From Reyranella sp. (GTDB lineage Bacteria > Pseudomonadota > Alphaproteobacteria > Reyranellales > Reyranellaceae): a DNA stretch of 37,719 bases. The notes below the pieces were generated by a model that had not been told where the DNA came from, did not search any database, and saw only the letters and a list, made by a program, of their open reading frames with translations. The stretch lies in assembly GCA_022844015.1 (NCBI GenBank), contig JALHMO010000063.1, forward strand, positions 1 to 37,719, in the 5' to 3' direction. Both the position numbers and the translations under genes were made by a program. Shown here piece by piece: positions 15,871-26,410 of this stretch (positions are counted from its first letter, which is position 1; every line of letters begins with the position of its first letter).

Positions 15871-16604
15871 ATGGACGCGTTCGCGCAGGTCGCCGGCACC
15901 CCCCTCGGCGGCAGCACCGGACCGATCGACATGTCGGTCTATGGCCTGTTCATGCAGGCCGACTGGGTCGTCAAGGCGGTGATGATTGCGCTGCTGCTGG
16001 CGTCTTTCTGGTCATGGGCGATCATCTTCGAGAAGATGATTCGCCTGCGCTCCCTGAAGAAGAGCGCGCAGTCGTTCGAGGACACGTTCTGGTCGGGCGT
16101 GTCGCTCGAGGATCTCTACGATCGGGTGGGCACCAAGCCCGACGATCCGATGTCGAGCATCTTCTCGTCGGCGATGCGCGAATGGCGTCGCTCGGTATCG
16201 AAGGGGCTCGACGCCAGCGCCTCGGCGCGCGCCGCGCTGCGCCAGCGCATCGAGCAGGTCATGGGTGTCACCATCCAGCGCGAGATGGAGGCGATCGAGA
16301 AGCGACTTGGATTCCTGGCGACAGTCGGCGCCAACGCCACCTTCGTTGGTCTCTTCGGCACGGTGTGGGGCATCATGAACAGCTTCGGCCATATCGCGCA
16401 GTCGAAGAACACGTCGCTCGCCGTCGTGGCACCGGGCATTTCCGAGGCGCTGTTCGCCACGGCGATCGGTCTGGTCGCCGCCATCCCCGCGGCCGGTGCG
16501 TACAACATCCTGTCGGGCCAGGTCGCGCGCTACGCCCAGCAGCTCGAATCGTTCGCCGGTGAGTTCATCACCATCCTGTCGCGCCAGCTCGAGGAGCAGG
16601 TCTG

Positions 16605-16605
<1 letters not shown>
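15871..16605 (+). CDS. tolQ: Tol-Pal system protein TolQ
   Basis: Inner-membrane stator of the proton-driven Tol motor, 244 residues, of the ExbB/MotA family. Membrane helices are at about residues 28-50, 140-165 (LATVGANATFVGLFGTVWGIMNSF) and 178-200 (GISEALFATAIGLVAAIPAAGAYN). The second and third line the proton channel with TolR. A GGAG site lies just before the ATG. The gene is followed by tolR with a one-base overlap (TGATG). The complex drives outer-membrane constriction during division. Confidence 0.97.
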
Positions 16606-17144
<539 letters not shown>

Positions 17145-17163
17145 CGGATCGGAGAGGTGGTCG

Positions 17164-18213
17164 ATGGCACGGCGGCCGCGCGACGGCATCGAGATGCGCA
17201 CCCCGGCAGTCGTGTCGGGGATGGTGCATGCCGTGGCGCTGGCTGCGGCCGTGCTGGGTCTCGACTTTTTCAGCAAGCAGCCGCCGCTCGAACCCGAGCC
17301 GGTGATGGTCGAGTTCGAGGCGATCGACAAGAAGGCCGCTGCGCCCACCGTCGGCAATCCGCCGCCGCAGCCCAAGGAAGTTCCGATCGCGCAGGAGACG
17401 TCGAAGGCACCGCCGCCGAAGACCTCCGACCCGCCGCCGGCGCCGGAGAGGCCCAAGCCGGACATCGCCGAGGCGCCCAAGCCGACGCCGCCGGCCGAGA
17501 GGCCGAAGCCCGAGGTTGCCGAGGCGCCCAAGCCGACGCCGCCGGTCGAGAAGCCGAAGCCGGAGATTTCCAAGCCGGCCGAGGACCTGATCGCGCTGAA
17601 ACCCAAGGAACCCGAGCCGCCCAAGGTCGAGAAGCCGCCGGAGCCGCCCAAGCCCGTGCCCGAGGTCAAGAAGCCCGAGCCGCCGAAGCCCACGCCGCCC
17701 AAGCCGCCTCAACAGGTCGCGAAGCCGGAGCCGCCGAAGCCGGCACCGCCCAAGCCGGCACCGCCCAAGCCCAACGTCGATTCGATGATCGACGACATCC
17801 TGAAGAACAAGCAGTCGCCGCAGAAGGTGCAAACGCCGGAGCAGCAGCCCAAGCCGGTGCCAAATCCGACGCGCCAGGCGCCGGCGGCGCCCAATCTCGC
17901 CACCGTCGTGACGGCGAGCGAGATCGAAGGAGTACGCAACAGGATCCGTCCGTGCTGGAATTTCCCGGCCGGCGTCCGCGATCAGGCCGGGCTGCTCGTC
18001 GTGCTGACCGTCCAGATGAACCAGGACGGCACGCCGGTGAAGGCAGAGCTGCGCGACACCGGACGCTACAACAACGATCCGACCTTCCGCGCCGCCGCCG
18101 ACGCGGCTCGCCGCGCCATCATGAATCCGCGCTGCCAGCCATGGCCGCTGCCCGCTGACAAGTACAACTCGTGGCGCACCATCACCTTCAACTTCGATCC
18201 CCGCGACTACTGA
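17164..18213 (+). CDS. tolA: TolA-like protein of the Tol-Pal system
   Basis: Periplasm-spanning protein of 349 residues, anchored by one membrane helix near residues 15-33 ([21 protein letters not shown]). It couples the TolQR motor to TolB-Pal. The middle part (about residues 55-255) is dominated by Pro, Lys and Glu with PKP and PPKP repeats, unlike the Ala/Lys-rich helix of enteric TolA. The C-terminal domain (about 250-349) has [22 protein letters not shown] and [24 protein letters not shown], a TonB/TolA-like fold. A GGAGAGG site precedes the ATG. The gene is 19 bases after tolR. The name follows the gene order tolQ-R-A-B-pal; the Pro-rich linker is common in alphaproteobacterial TolA. 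Confidence 0.92.
   Translation: MARRPRDGIEMRTPAVVSGMVHAVALAAAVLGLDFFSKQPPLEPEPVMVEFEAIDKKAAAPTVGNPPPQPKEVPIAQETSKAPPPKTSDPPPAPERPKPDIAEAPKPTPPAERPKPEVAEAPKPTPPVEKPKPEISKPAEDLIALKPKEPEPPKVEKPPEPPKPVPEVKKPEPPKPTPPKPPQQVAKPEPPKPAPPKPAPPKPNVDSMIDDILKNKQSPQKVQTPEQQPKPVPNPTRQAPAAPNLATVVTASEIEGVRNRIRPCWNFPAGVRDQAGLLVVLTVQMNQDGTPVKAELRDTGRYNNDPTFRAAADAARRAIMNPRCQPWPLPADKYNSWRTITFNFDPRDY
17467..17568 (+). repeat. 51-bp tandem duplication inside tolA
   Basis: Two copies of a 51-base unit (17467-17517 and 17518-17568) differ at a few positions and encode [17 protein letters not shown] and [17 protein letters not shown]. The period of 17 residues keeps the frame. It lengthens the proline-rich linker and is probably length-variable between strains. 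Confidence 0.9.
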
Positions 18214-18265
18214 CGTTCGAGCTCGCAACTACCGACGCAGTCACAAGAAAATCGAGGCCCCTCGC

Positions 18266-19603
18266 ATGATCACGAAGAGCAATCCGATGCTTCCCCGGCG
18301 GTTGACGATCCTGGGCGGCGCCGCCCTTGCCGCCGGTGCCGCGGCGCCGGCCCGAGCCCAGCTGACCATCGACATGACCCGGCCCACCTTCGAGCCGGTA
18401 CCGATCGCCATTGTCGACTTTTCCGGCGATCGCGTCGGCGCGCAGATCGCAGAGGTGATCCGCAACGACCTGCAGAATTGCGGCCTGTTTCGCTCGATCT
18501 CGCCCAGCGCCTTCATTCAGCGCGACATCGACGCCCATTCGGCGCCGCGCTTTCCCGACTGGCGCAGCATCGGCGCAGCCGGCCTGGTGGTCGGGCAAGT
18601 CCAGTCGGGCGGCGGCAACATCAAGGTCGACTTCCGCCTGTGGGACGTCGTGGTCGGCCAGCAGGCGACGGGGCTGTCCTTCAACAGCCAGCCGGGCAAC
18701 TGGCGACGGCTCGCGCACATCATCGCCGACGCCATCTACAAGCGTGTGACCGGCGAGGACGGCTATTTCGACACCCGCGTCGCCTACGTGTCGGAGAGCG
18801 GCCCGGGCAACGCCCGGGTCAAGCGGATCGCCATCATGGACCAGGACGGCGCCAACAACCGCTACATCACCGACGGGCGGACGATCGCGCTGACCCCGCG
18901 TTTCTCGCCGACCCTGCAGGAGATCGTCTACATGGCGTACGGCGAGGACCGCGGTCCGCCGCGCGTCTACCTGCAGAGTGTCGACAGCAGCCGGAGGGAA
19001 CTCCTCGGCAACTTCCCCGGCATGAGCTTTGCACCGCGCTTCTCTCCCGACGGCACCAAGGTCGTGATGAGCATCTCCGCCGACGGCAACAGCGATCTGT
19101 ACGAGATGGATGTGCGTGGCCGCGCGCTGCGCCGGCTGACCAACACGCCGGCGATCGACACCTCGCCCTGCTACTCCAACGACGGCTCGCAGATCGTCTT
19201 CAACTCCGACCGTGGCGGCTCCCAGCAGCTCTACGTCATGGGCGCCGGAGGCGGCGGAGAGCGCCGCATCAGCTTTGGCGAGGGACGCTATGCTACGCCG
19301 GTGTGGTCGCCGCGCGGCGACTACATCGCCTTCACCAAGATCGGCGCCGGCGGCTTCGGTATCGGCGTCATGCGTACCGACGGCAGCGGCGAGCGCTTGC
19401 TGGCCAGTGGATTCCTGGTCGAAGGGCCGACCTGGGCGCCCAACGGCCGCGTGCTGATGTTCTTCCGCGGCAATCCCAGCTCGGGCGGCCGGACCGGCTC
19501 GGTGGGCCTGTTCCAGATCGACATCACCGGTCGCTTCGAGCGCCAGGTTCCGACCCCGGGCGACGCATCCGACCCGGCCTGGTCACCCTTGATTCCGCAG
19601 TAG
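18266..19603 (+). CDS. tolB: Tol-Pal system beta-propeller protein TolB
   Basis: Periplasmic protein of 445 residues that binds Pal and controls its release from peptidoglycan. The N-terminus [33 protein letters not shown] is a signal peptide with a twin-arginine-like pair, cleaved near residue 32. An N-terminal alpha/beta domain (about 33-160) is followed by a six-bladed propeller from repeated units such as [33 protein letters not shown] and [19 protein letters not shown]. Length and order match the family. Cleavage at ARA-Q leaves the short N-terminal strand that reaches TolA. It sits 52 bases after tolA and 74 before pal. Confidence 0.97.
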   Translation: MITKSNPMLPRRLTILGGAALAAGAAAPARAQLTIDMTRPTFEPVPIAIVDFSGDRVGAQIAEVIRNDLQNCGLFRSISPSAFIQRDIDAHSAPRFPDWRSIGAAGLVVGQVQSGGGNIKVDFRLWDVVVGQQATGLSFNSQPGNWRRLAHIIADAIYKRVTGEDGYFDTRVAYVSESGPGNARVKRIAIMDQDGANNRYITDGRTIALTPRFSPTLQEIVYMAYGEDRGPPRVYLQSVDSSRRELLGNFPGMSFAPRFSPDGTKVVMSISADGNSDLYEMDVRGRALRRLTNTPAIDTSPCYSNDGSQIVFNSDRGGSQQLYVMGAGGGGERRISFGEGRYATPVWSPRGDYIAFTKIGAGGFGIGVMRTDGSGERLLASGFLVEGPTWAPNGRVLMFFRGNPSSGGRTGSVGLFQIDITGRFERQVPTPGDASDPAWSPLIPQ

Positions 19604-19677
19604 CGAAATATATGATCCTCGCCCCTCGGCCCGTGCGTACCTCTCGCCCGGGTCGAATTCGTTAGGAGACCTTCAAA

Positions 19678-20139
19678 ATGCGCCTGTTCAAAGCATTAGC
19701 GACCGTTACAGCAATGGTCCTCCTGGCCGCTTGCAGCAGCGAGCAACAGCAGACTGCCTCTGCGGCAAGCACCACCGTAACGCCGGGTTCGGTCGGCGAT
19801 TTCCGCCAGAATGTCGGTGATCGCGTGTTCTTCGATACGGACATGTCGACCATCCGCGAGGATGGAAGGCAGACGCTCAACCGCCAGGCCGAGTGGCTGA
19901 AAAAATACACCAACTACCCCGTCACCATCGAGGGCCATTGCGACGAGCGCGGCACACGCGAGTACAACTTGGCGCTCGGCGAGCGCCGTGCCAACGCTGC
20001 CCGTCAGTACCTGATCGCCCAGGGTATCCCGGCCTCTCGCATCAAGACCATCAGCTACGGCAAGGAGCGTCCCGATCCCGTGGGTTCCGACGAAGCGGCC
20101 TGGGCACGCAACCGCCGGGCCGTGACCGAGCTGCAGTAG
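19678..20139 (+). CDS. pal: Peptidoglycan-associated lipoprotein Pal
   Basis: Outer-membrane lipoprotein of 153 residues that binds peptidoglycan noncovalently and holds the outer membrane to the wall. The signal peptide MRLFKALATVTAMVLLAACS ends with the lipobox LAAC; Cys19 is the lipidated residue. The OmpA-like domain starts near residue 48 with RVFFDTDMSTIRED. It contains the family motif TIEGHCDERGTREYNLALGERRA (about 83-105), which binds meso-diaminopimelate. A GGAGACC site precedes the start. It lies after tolB as usual. Confidence 0.98.
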   Translation: MRLFKALATVTAMVLLAACSSEQQQTASAASTTVTPGSVGDFRQNVGDRVFFDTDMSTIREDGRQTLNRQAEWLKKYTNYPVTIEGHCDERGTREYNLALGERRANAARQYLIAQGIPASRIKTISYGKERPDPVGSDEAAWARNRRAVTELQ

Positions 20140-20198
20140 CCCGATATCCCGCCCCGTCGCCGGTCGCCCTGCGGCCGGCGGTTTCGCTCGAAATTCTT

Positions 20199-20356
20199 CC
20201 CCCCCAGCGGAGCTCAGCGGAGCTGGGGAGACCCCAAGCACCCGGCGCGCCACGACGGCGTGAGATTGACCGCCGCTCATGGCTGGGGGCGCGCCACTCC
20301 AGTGGCGCATCTTTCCTGTGACCAGCGATGATTGCGCCACTGGAGTGGTGCCCCCG
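20199..20356. repeat. Composite palindromic repeat between pal and cpoB
   Basis: A GGAGCTGGGGAG-type arm is at 20203-20232, with a short internal duplication (AGCGGAGCTCAGCGGAGC). The third hairpin occurs twice in opposite orientation at 20285-20309 (GCGCCACTCCAGTGGCGC) and 20333-20355. The unit that normally carries the variable 6-base stem is replaced by unrelated sequence. It lies inside what should be one operon and ends 26 bases before the cpoB start. Confidence 0.82.
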
Positions 20357-20381
20357 GCAGATCTTCGTAGGAGGAGCAGAA

Positions 20382-21161
20382 ATGCCCCTATCCTTGATCC
20401 GCGGGAGGATCCTGCCTGAAAATGGCCGTCTTGCCATGAAAGCCTTGTTCGCGATGAAGCCATTGCTCTCCCGTCTCGTGATCGTCCTGGCGCTCGCCGT
20501 GCCGGCTGCGGCAGCGGCCCAGCGCGTCGATCCCGTTTATATCGAGGATCGGCTGAACCAGCTTCAACAGTCGATCACGATGCTGACCGGGCAGATCGAG
20601 CAGCTGCAGTATCGCAATCAGCAACTGCAGCAGCAGATGCAGAAGATGCAGACCGACTACGAGTTTCGCATCGAGCAGTTGGAGAAGGGCCGCCCCGGTG
20701 GTGCGCCACCGCGCGTGAACACGCCTTCCACACCGGCGCCCGGTCCGACGGCGGCCGCGACACCGAGCGCTGGAGGCGGTGGCGACCAGCTGTACCACGA
20801 GGCCTTCAAGAAGCTCCAGGACGGCGACTATGCCGGGGCGGAGAGGGGCTTCAAGGCATTCCTGCAGGGCAGCCCGAGGCACGCGTTGGCCGGCAATGCC
20901 CAGTACTGGCTGGGCGAGACCTACTATGCGCGGCGCGACTATCAGAACGCGATGACCGCGTTCGCCGAAGGCTACAGGACCTACAAGGGTAGCCCCAAAG
21001 GGCCGGACAACCTGCTGAAGCTCGGCGTCACCCTGGCTGCCCTGGGGCGCAAGCCGGATGCCTGCGCCGTGTTCGCCAAGTTCACCCAGGACTACCCGCG
21101 CGCCACCGACCTGCAGAAGCGTCGTGTCGATCAGGAGCGCCAGAAGAACACCTGCGGGTGA
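20382..21161 (+). CDS. cpoB: Cell division coordinator CpoB (YbgF)
   Basis: Periplasmic protein of 259 residues that links Tol-Pal to peptidoglycan synthesis during division. I chose ATG 20382 because TAGGAGGAG is placed about 6 bases upstream; ATG 20436 (MKALFAMKPLLSRL) is an alternative that gives a more usual signal length. The signal peptide ends near VPAAAAAQR. Next is an N-terminal coiled coil rich in Gln and Leu (LNQLQQSITMLTGQIEQLQYRNQQLQQQ), then a Pro/Ala linker, then TPR units (YHEAFKKLQDGDYAGAERGFKAFLQ and AQYWLGETYYARRDYQNAMTAF). Its stop overlaps the GTG of tilS by 4 bases. A composite repeat separates it from pal. Confidence 0.94.
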   Translation: MPLSLIRGRILPENGRLAMKALFAMKPLLSRLVIVLALAVPAAAAAQRVDPVYIEDRLNQLQQSITMLTGQIEQLQYRNQQLQQQMQKMQTDYEFRIEQLEKGRPGGAPPRVNTPSTPAPGPTAAATPSAGGGGDQLYHEAFKKLQDGDYAGAERGFKAFLQGSPRHALAGNAQYWLGETYYARRDYQNAMTAFAEGYRTYKGSPKGPDNLLKLGVTLAALGRKPDACAVFAKFTQDYPRATDLQKRRVDQERQKNTCG

Positions 21162-22246
21162 GTGCCGCCGACGCCGCGCCGCTCGATGCCGACGGCTTTT
21201 CCAACCTGATGGCCCCCTTCGCGCCGTTCGAATTGACTCCAGAGGTGGCGGTTGCCGTCTCCGGCGGGCGCGATTCGCTCGCTCTTGCGTTGCTGGCGCT
21301 GGAATGGACGGGCGCCCGCGGTGGGCGTGCCGTTGCCCTGATCGTGGATCACGGCCTGCGGCCCGAGTCGGCCGCGGAGGCCGCCGAGACCCTGCAGCGG
21401 TTGGCCGGGCTGGCGATCGACGGCATCGTCCTCAGGTGGTCCGGCGCCAAGCCGGGCACCCGCCTTCAGGAGGCGGCACGCTCGGCGCGCTACCGCCTGC
21501 TTAGCGAGGAGTGCCGGCGGCGCGGAATCCTGCATCTGCTGGTGGCCCATCATGCCGAAGATCAGGCAGAAACGGTGCGCATGCGTGCCGATCGCGAAAG
21601 TGGCGCCGATGGTCTGGCTGGCATGGCGGCTCTGGTCGAGTTCCCCGAGATGCGCCTGCTTCGGCCCCTGCTGCCGGTGTCGCGCGCTCGACTGACGGCG
21701 ACCCTTGTCGCACGCAGTGTGCGATGGATCGACGATCCCTCCAACACAGATCCTCGCTTCGAGCGGGCGAGGCTGCGGCTGCGGGGCCACACGCCGCCTG
21801 GTTCATGCCTCCTCCCCAGCGAAGCTGGGGAGGAGAGGGCATACCGCGAACGCCAACTCGCTCATGCTGCGGTCGAGGCGGTCGAGTTCGACGAAGCCGG
21901 TCAGGCCGCCGTCGACCGAACCGGGTTCGCGCGCCTCGACAGCGCTTTGCAGGCCAGGCTGCTGAGCCGGCTCGTCCAGCGCATTGGCGGGCGTGATCAT
22001 CCGCCGCGGCGTGACCGGCTGGAGCGGGCAGCGGCCCGGCTTGCCCAGCCTGCTGCCGGGCGGGGCAAGTCGGGCAGGGGGCAGGATTTCACCCTTTCTC
22101 GGTGTCGCCTTCTGCTGCGTCAGGTGCCCTGGAGCCCCGGTCTGCGTTGGCTGGTCCGGCCCGAAAAGGGCGAGACTGCAGCCCAGCCCCTAGTTCCGGC
22201 AGCATTTTTTGCTTGCGGCGCGGCCGCAAACAACCATCTACAATGA
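21158..22246 (+). CDS. tilS: tRNA(Ile)-lysidine synthase TilS, with an internal palindrome-encoded insertion
   Basis: Cytoplasmic ATP-dependent ligase that changes C34 of the CAU anticodon of tRNA-Ile to lysidine, so that it reads AUA. The PP-loop SGGRDS is at residues 35-40, with LIVDHGLRPES at about 61-71, HHAEDQAETVRMR near 126-138, and DDPSNTDPRFERARLR near 190-205. The C-terminal lysidine domain is short; family members often reach 400 or more residues, so 362 is on the low side. Residues 218-226 (LLPSEAGEE) are encoded exactly by a copy of the dispersed palindrome at 21809-21835. The GTG start overlaps the cpoB stop. The gene is normally essential, so the insertion is presumably tolerated in a surface loop, but function of this copy is unproven. 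Confidence 0.88.
   Translation: MSAADAAPLDADGFSNLMAPFAPFELTPEVAVAVSGGRDSLALALLALEWTGARGGRAVALIVDHGLRPESAAEAAETLQRLAGLAIDGIVLRWSGAKPGTRLQEAARSARYRLLSEECRRRGILHLLVAHHAEDQAETVRMRADRESGADGLAGMAALVEFPEMRLLRPLLPVSRARLTATLVARSVRWIDDPSNTDPRFERARLRLRGHTPPGSCLLPSEAGEERAYRERQLAHAAVEAVEFDEAGQAAVDRTGFARLDSALQARLLSRLVQRIGGRDHPPRRDRLERAAARLAQPAAGRGKSGRGQDFTLSRCRLLLRQVPWSPGLRWLVRPEKGETAAQPLVPAAFFACGAAANNHLQ
21809..21835. repeat. Repeat palindrome inside the tilS coding sequence
   Basis: A perfect 12-bp stem, CTCCTCCCCAGC against GCTGGGGAGGAG, with loop GAA fills 27 bases, exactly nine codons in frame. The sequence is the first hairpin of the composite repeat seen at 1143-1166 and 29289-29312. Confidence 0.95.
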
Positions 22247-22264
22247 CACCTTTCGCCAACGGAT

Positions 22265-24214
22265 GTGCCCGTGAACCCGTTCAATCGTAATGCTGCTTTG
22301 TGGATCGTCATCGTGCTGCTGCTCGCGCTGCTCTACAGCGTGTTCCAGGGCGGCACGACGCGGTCCGCCGGCAACACGATCTCCTATTCCGACTTCGTGC
22401 GTGCCGTCGAGCAGCGTCAGGTCCAGGACGTCCGCATCCAGGGCAACACCATCACCGGCACTTTCCGCGAGCCGCGCAACGGCGTGCAGAAGTTCGGCAC
22501 TTACGTGCCGAGCACGCCGGTCGACGAGCAGCTCATGCCGATGCTGATCAAGAACGTCGACCGCGTCGATGCCGGGCCGCCCGAGGAGGGCGTCAACCTC
22601 GGCAGCATCTTCGTCAGCTGGCTCCCCGTTCTCGTGCTGGTCGGCGTCTACATCTTCTTTCTGCGCCAAATGCAGAGCGGCACGGGCCGCGCCATGGGCT
22701 TCGGCAAGTCGCGCGCCCGCCTGCTCACCGAGAAGCATGGCCGCGTCACCTTCGAGGACGTGGCCGGCATCGACGAGGCCAAGGCCGAGCTGGAGGAGAT
22801 CGTCGACTTCCTCAAGGATCCGCAGAAGTTCCAGCGCCTCGGCGGCAAGATTCCCAAGGGCTGCCTCCTGGTCGGCCCGCCGGGCACCGGCAAGACCTTG
22901 CTGGCGCGCGCCATCGCAGGCGAAGCCAACGTGCCGTTCTTCACCATCTCGGGCTCGGATTTCGTCGAGATGTTCGTCGGCGTGGGCGCGAGCCGCGTGC
23001 GCGACATGTTCGAGCAGGCCAAGAAGAACGCGCCCTGCATCGTGTTCATCGATGAGATCGACGCGGTCGGCCGCCATCGCGGCGCCGGCCTGGGCGGCGG
23101 CAACGACGAGCGCGAGCAGACGCTGAACCAGCTGCTGGTCGAGATGGACGGCTTCGAATCGAACGAAGGCGTGATCCTGATCGCCGCAACCAACCGGCCC
23201 GACGTGCTCGACCCGGCACTGCTGCGTCCCGGCCGCTTCGACCGCCAGGTCATCGTGCCCAATCCCGACGTCGGCGGGCGCGAGAAGATCCTCAAGGTGC
23301 ACATGCGCAAGGTGCCGCTGGCACCCGACGTCGAGCCGCGCGTGCTGGCGCGCGGTACGCCGGGCTTCTCCGGCGCGGACCTCGCCAACCTGGTGAACGA
23401 GGCGGCGTTGCGCGCGGCCCGCGTCGGCAAGCGGCTGGTCACGATGGCGGACTTCGAGTACGCCAAGGACAAGGTGCTCATGGGCACCGAGCGGCGCTCG
23501 ATGGCGATGACCGACGAGGAGAAGCGGTTGACTGCCTACCACGAGGCAGGCCACGCCCTGGTCTCCATGCACGTGCCCAAGAGCGATCCGCTGCACAAGG
23601 TGACGATCATCCCGCGCGGCCGGGCGCTCGGCGTCACCATGCAGCTGCCAGAGCGCGACCATCTCTCGCACAGCAAGCTCTACCTCGAATCGCGCCTGGC
23701 CATCATGTTCGGCGGGCGGGTCGCCGAGGAGATCATCTTCGGACCGGAGAACGTGACTACCGGCGCCGCGAACGACATCCAGGTCGCGACGCAGATGGCC
23801 CGTGGCATGGTCACCGCCTACGGCATGTCGGAGAAGCTTGGCCGGGTGCGATACCAGGCGAACGAGCAGGAGGTTTTCCTCGGCCACGCCGTCACCCAGA
23901 CGCAGAACGTCTCGGAGGCGACCGCGCAGATCATCGACCAGGAGGTTCGTCGGTTGATCGAGGAGGCGGAGGGCAGGGCCCGGCAGGTCCTGACCGACCA
24001 TCTCGAGGACCTGAACGTGATCGCCAAGGCGTTGCTCGAGTACGAATCGCTCAGCAACGACGAGATCAACCAGGTCCTGCGCGGCGAGAAGATCGTGCGC
24101 GACGACACCGGGGGCGCCGGCCACCACGACCGCCGCCGCCGCGCCTCGGTGCCGCCGACCAACGTCGGCCCGGCGCCGGGTGGCGCCAATCCCGAGCCGC
24201 AGCCGGGCGTTTGA
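22265..24214 (+). CDS. ftsH: ATP-dependent zinc metalloprotease FtsH
   Basis: Membrane-bound hexameric AAA+ protease that degrades misfolded membrane proteins and short-lived regulators. Its 649 residues start at GTG 22265. A second GTG at 22271 (VNPFNRN, typical family start) is equally plausible. There are two membrane helices (about 10-27 and 115-134), Walker A GPPGTGKT (204-211), Walker B IVFIDEID (259-266), the [11 protein letters not shown] pore and coupling segment, and the zinc site HEAGH at 426-430 with the later Asp. The Gly/Pro-rich C-terminus is variable. The gene follows tilS, as in many bacteria. Its TGA overlaps the TTG of folP. Confidence 0.98.
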   Translation: MPVNPFNRNAALWIVIVLLLALLYSVFQGGTTRSAGNTISYSDFVRAVEQRQVQDVRIQGNTITGTFREPRNGVQKFGTYVPSTPVDEQLMPMLIKNVDRVDAGPPEEGVNLGSIFVSWLPVLVLVGVYIFFLRQMQSGTGRAMGFGKSRARLLTEKHGRVTFEDVAGIDEAKAELEEIVDFLKDPQKFQRLGGKIPKGCLLVGPPGTGKTLLARAIAGEANVPFFTISGSDFVEMFVGVGASRVRDMFEQAKKNAPCIVFIDEIDAVGRHRGAGLGGGNDEREQTLNQLLVEMDGFESNEGVILIAATNRPDVLDPALLRPGRFDRQVIVPNPDVGGREKILKVHMRKVPLAPDVEPRVLARGTPGFSGADLANLVNEAALRAARVGKRLVTMADFEYAKDKVLMGTERRSMAMTDEEKRLTAYHEAGHALVSMHVPKSDPLHKVTIIPRGRALGVTMQLPERDHLSHSKLYLESRLAIMFGGRVAEEIIFGPENVTTGAANDIQVATQMARGMVTAYGMSEKLGRVRYQANEQEVFLGHAVTQTQNVSEATAQIIDQEVRRLIEEAEGRARQVLTDHLEDLNVIAKALLEYESLSNDEINQVLRGEKIVRDDTGGAGHHDRRRRASVPPTNVGPAPGGANPEPQPGV

Positions 24215-25029
24215 CGGCAAGCTTCGCCGGCGTCGGCCTCGATCGCCCGAGGATCATGGCGATCGTCAATGTGACGCCGGACTCCTTCTCCGACGGCGGC
24301 GAACGCCTCGACCCGTCGCAGGCCATCGACGATGGCCTGCGTTTCGTCTCGGAGGGGGCCGACATCGTCGATGTCGGAGGCGAGTCGACGCGCCCAGGCT
24401 CGATGGCAGTGGAGCCGGACGAGGAGCTGAGGCGGGTCCTTCCTGTTGTCGAGGGGTTGGCCAAGCGTGGCGTCGTGGTCTCGATCGATACGCGGCGCGC
24501 CGCAGTAGCACGGGCTTGTCTCGATGCCGGCGCCCGCATCGTCAACGACGTGTCGGGCCTGCGGGACGATCCCGGGCTCATGCCGCTGGTGGCAGAACGG
24601 CGCGCGTCGGTCGTGGTGATGCACCGCGCCGGCCGTGCGGAGGAGAAGTATGCCGTTCCGGCCTACGACGATGTCGTCGAGGACGTGCGGCGGTTTCTCC
24701 TCGGCCGTGCCGCCGTCTGCGAGACAGCCGGTATTGCGCGCGAGCGGATCGCCCTCGATCCGGGTCTCGGCTTCGGCAAGAGCGTGCCGGAGAATATGGC
24801 GCTCGTTGCCGGAGCCGGACGGTTGGCGGGTTCCGGCTATCCCTTGTTGATCGGCGCCTCGCGCAAGAGTTTCATCGGCCGCGTCACCGGTATCGCGGAG
24901 GCGCGCCTGCGCGACCCGGCATCGGTATGGCTGTCCGTCGAGGCGGCGCGGCGCGGCGCCGCGATCATTCGCGTGCACGACGTCGCCGGCTCCCGCCAGG
25001 CTCTCGCGGTTTCGGCGGCGATGAGGTAG
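24211..25029 (+). CDS. folP: Dihydropteroate synthase
   Basis: Folate enzyme that condenses dihydropterin pyrophosphate with p-aminobenzoate; it is the target of sulfonamides. Its 272 residues form a TIM barrel with the family motifs [11 protein letters not shown] (20-30), [14 protein letters not shown] (50-63), [33 protein letters not shown] near residue 187, [13 protein letters not shown] near 214, and RVHDV near the end. The TTG start overlaps the ftsH stop (TTGA), so translation is coupled. It lies 10 bases before glmM, the usual order in many proteobacteria. Confidence 0.97.
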   Translation: MTASFAGVGLDRPRIMAIVNVTPDSFSDGGERLDPSQAIDDGLRFVSEGADIVDVGGESTRPGSMAVEPDEELRRVLPVVEGLAKRGVVVSIDTRRAAVARACLDAGARIVNDVSGLRDDPGLMPLVAERRASVVVMHRAGRAEEKYAVPAYDDVVEDVRRFLLGRAAVCETAGIARERIALDPGLGFGKSVPENMALVAGAGRLAGSGYPLLIGASRKSFIGRVTGIAEARLRDPASVWLSVEAARRGAAIIRVHDVAGSRQALAVSAAMR

Positions 25030-25039
25030 ATAGCGGGAC

Positions 25040-26386
25040 ATGTCCCGCTCCCTCTTCGGCACCGACGGTGTGCGCGGCCGGGCCAACAGCGAGCCGATGA
25101 CCGCCGAGACGGCGATGCGCATCGGCATGGCCGCCGGGCAGGTGTTCAACCGCGGCGGCCATCGTCATCGCGCCGTGATCGGCAAGGACACGCGGCTTTC
25201 CGGCTATATGATCGAGCAGGCCTTGACCGCGGGCTTCCTGTCGGTCGGCATTGACGTGCTGCTGCTCGGTCCGCTGCCGACTCCCGCTGTCGGCTTCCTG
25301 ACGCGGGCCATGCGCGCAGACATCGGCGTCATGGTTTCGGCTTCCCACAATCCCTACGAGGACAACGGCATCAAGCTGTTCGGGCCGGACGGCTTCAAGC
25401 TTTCGGATGCCGTCGAGAGCGAGATCGAGGCGCTTGTCCGGGGCTCGCCGATCGGCCTCGCGGCGTCGCCCGCGATCGGGCGTGCCAGGCGGCTCGACGA
25501 TGCCGAGGGCCGCTACATCGAGGCGGTAAAGGCTTCCGTCGGCCGCACGCTCGATCTCACCGGCCTCAAGATCGTCGTCGATTGCGCAAACGGCGCGGCC
25601 TACAAGGTTGCACCGACCGTGCTGTGGGAGCTGGGTGCCGAGGTGGTTCCGCTCGCCGTCGCGCCGGACGGCTTCAACATCAACGCCAATTGCGGCTCGA
25701 CCCATCCCGAGCTCGTGCAGGAGCATGTGGCGGCGCATGGCGCCGACATCGGCATCGCGCTCGACGGCGATGCCGATCGCGTCGTGCTGGTATGTGAGCA
25801 CGGCCGTGTTATCGACGGTGACCAGCTCATGGCGACCATCGCCGACGCCTGGCGCACTTCGGGCCGCCTGACCGGCGAGGGCGTCGTCGCCACGGTGATG
25901 TCCAATCTCGGGCTCGAGCGTTATCTGGGGGCACGACAGCTCAAGCTCGAGCGCACCCAGGTGGGCGACCGCTACGTGCTCGAGCGCATGCGGGCCGACG
26001 GCTTCAATCTCGGCGGCGAGCAGTCCGGTCACATAATCATGACCGACCACGCCACCACCGGCGACGGGCTGATGGCGGCGCTGCATGCCCTGGCGGCGAT
26101 GCGGCGCAAGGGGCTGCGTGCGAGCGAGGCGTTCCACGCCTTCGAGCCGGTGCCGCAGCTCCTGAAGAACGTGCGGGTAGGCGATGCCAGCTCGGCGATG
26201 GCGGCCGCATCGGTCGCGCGGGCGATCGAGGCGGCCGAGGCGCGCCTCGGCAAGGCCGGACGTATCCTGGTGCGCAAGTCGGGCACCGAGCCGCTGATTC
26301 GGGTGATGGCCGAGGGCGACGATTCCGATCTGGTGCGCGCCGTCGTCGACCAGATCGTCGAGGCGATCCCTCGGCCCGCCGCGTGA
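25040..26386 (+). CDS. glmM: Phosphoglucosamine mutase
   Basis: Converts glucosamine-6-phosphate to glucosamine-1-phosphate, an early step towards UDP-N-acetylglucosamine for peptidoglycan and lipid A. Its 448 residues start [16 protein letters not shown]. The catalytic phosphoserine is Ser102 in [14 protein letters not shown]. The magnesium loop is DGDADR (242-247). The substrate loop [19 protein letters not shown] is near 324-342, and the phosphate-binding segment [15 protein letters not shown] is near the end. It belongs to the conserved block with ftsH and folP. Confidence 0.98.
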   Translation: MSRSLFGTDGVRGRANSEPMTAETAMRIGMAAGQVFNRGGHRHRAVIGKDTRLSGYMIEQALTAGFLSVGIDVLLLGPLPTPAVGFLTRAMRADIGVMVSASHNPYEDNGIKLFGPDGFKLSDAVESEIEALVRGSPIGLAASPAIGRARRLDDAEGRYIEAVKASVGRTLDLTGLKIVVDCANGAAYKVAPTVLWELGAEVVPLAVAPDGFNINANCGSTHPELVQEHVAAHGADIGIALDGDADRVVLVCEHGRVIDGDQLMATIADAWRTSGRLTGEGVVATVMSNLGLERYLGARQLKLERTQVGDRYVLERMRADGFNLGGEQSGHIIMTDHATTGDGLMAALHALAAMRRKGLRASEAFHAFEPVPQLLKNVRVGDASSAMAAASVARAIEAAEARLGKAGRILVRKSGTEPLIRVMAEGDDSDLVRAVVDQIVEAIPRPAA

Positions 26387-26410
26387 CGAGCGGATCATGA
26401 GGAGCCGATC

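Noticed and set aside
22238..24220. A 660-codon minus-strand frame opposite ftsH
   Set aside because: It mirrors a well-conserved gene and has no recognisable domain, so it is a composition artefact.
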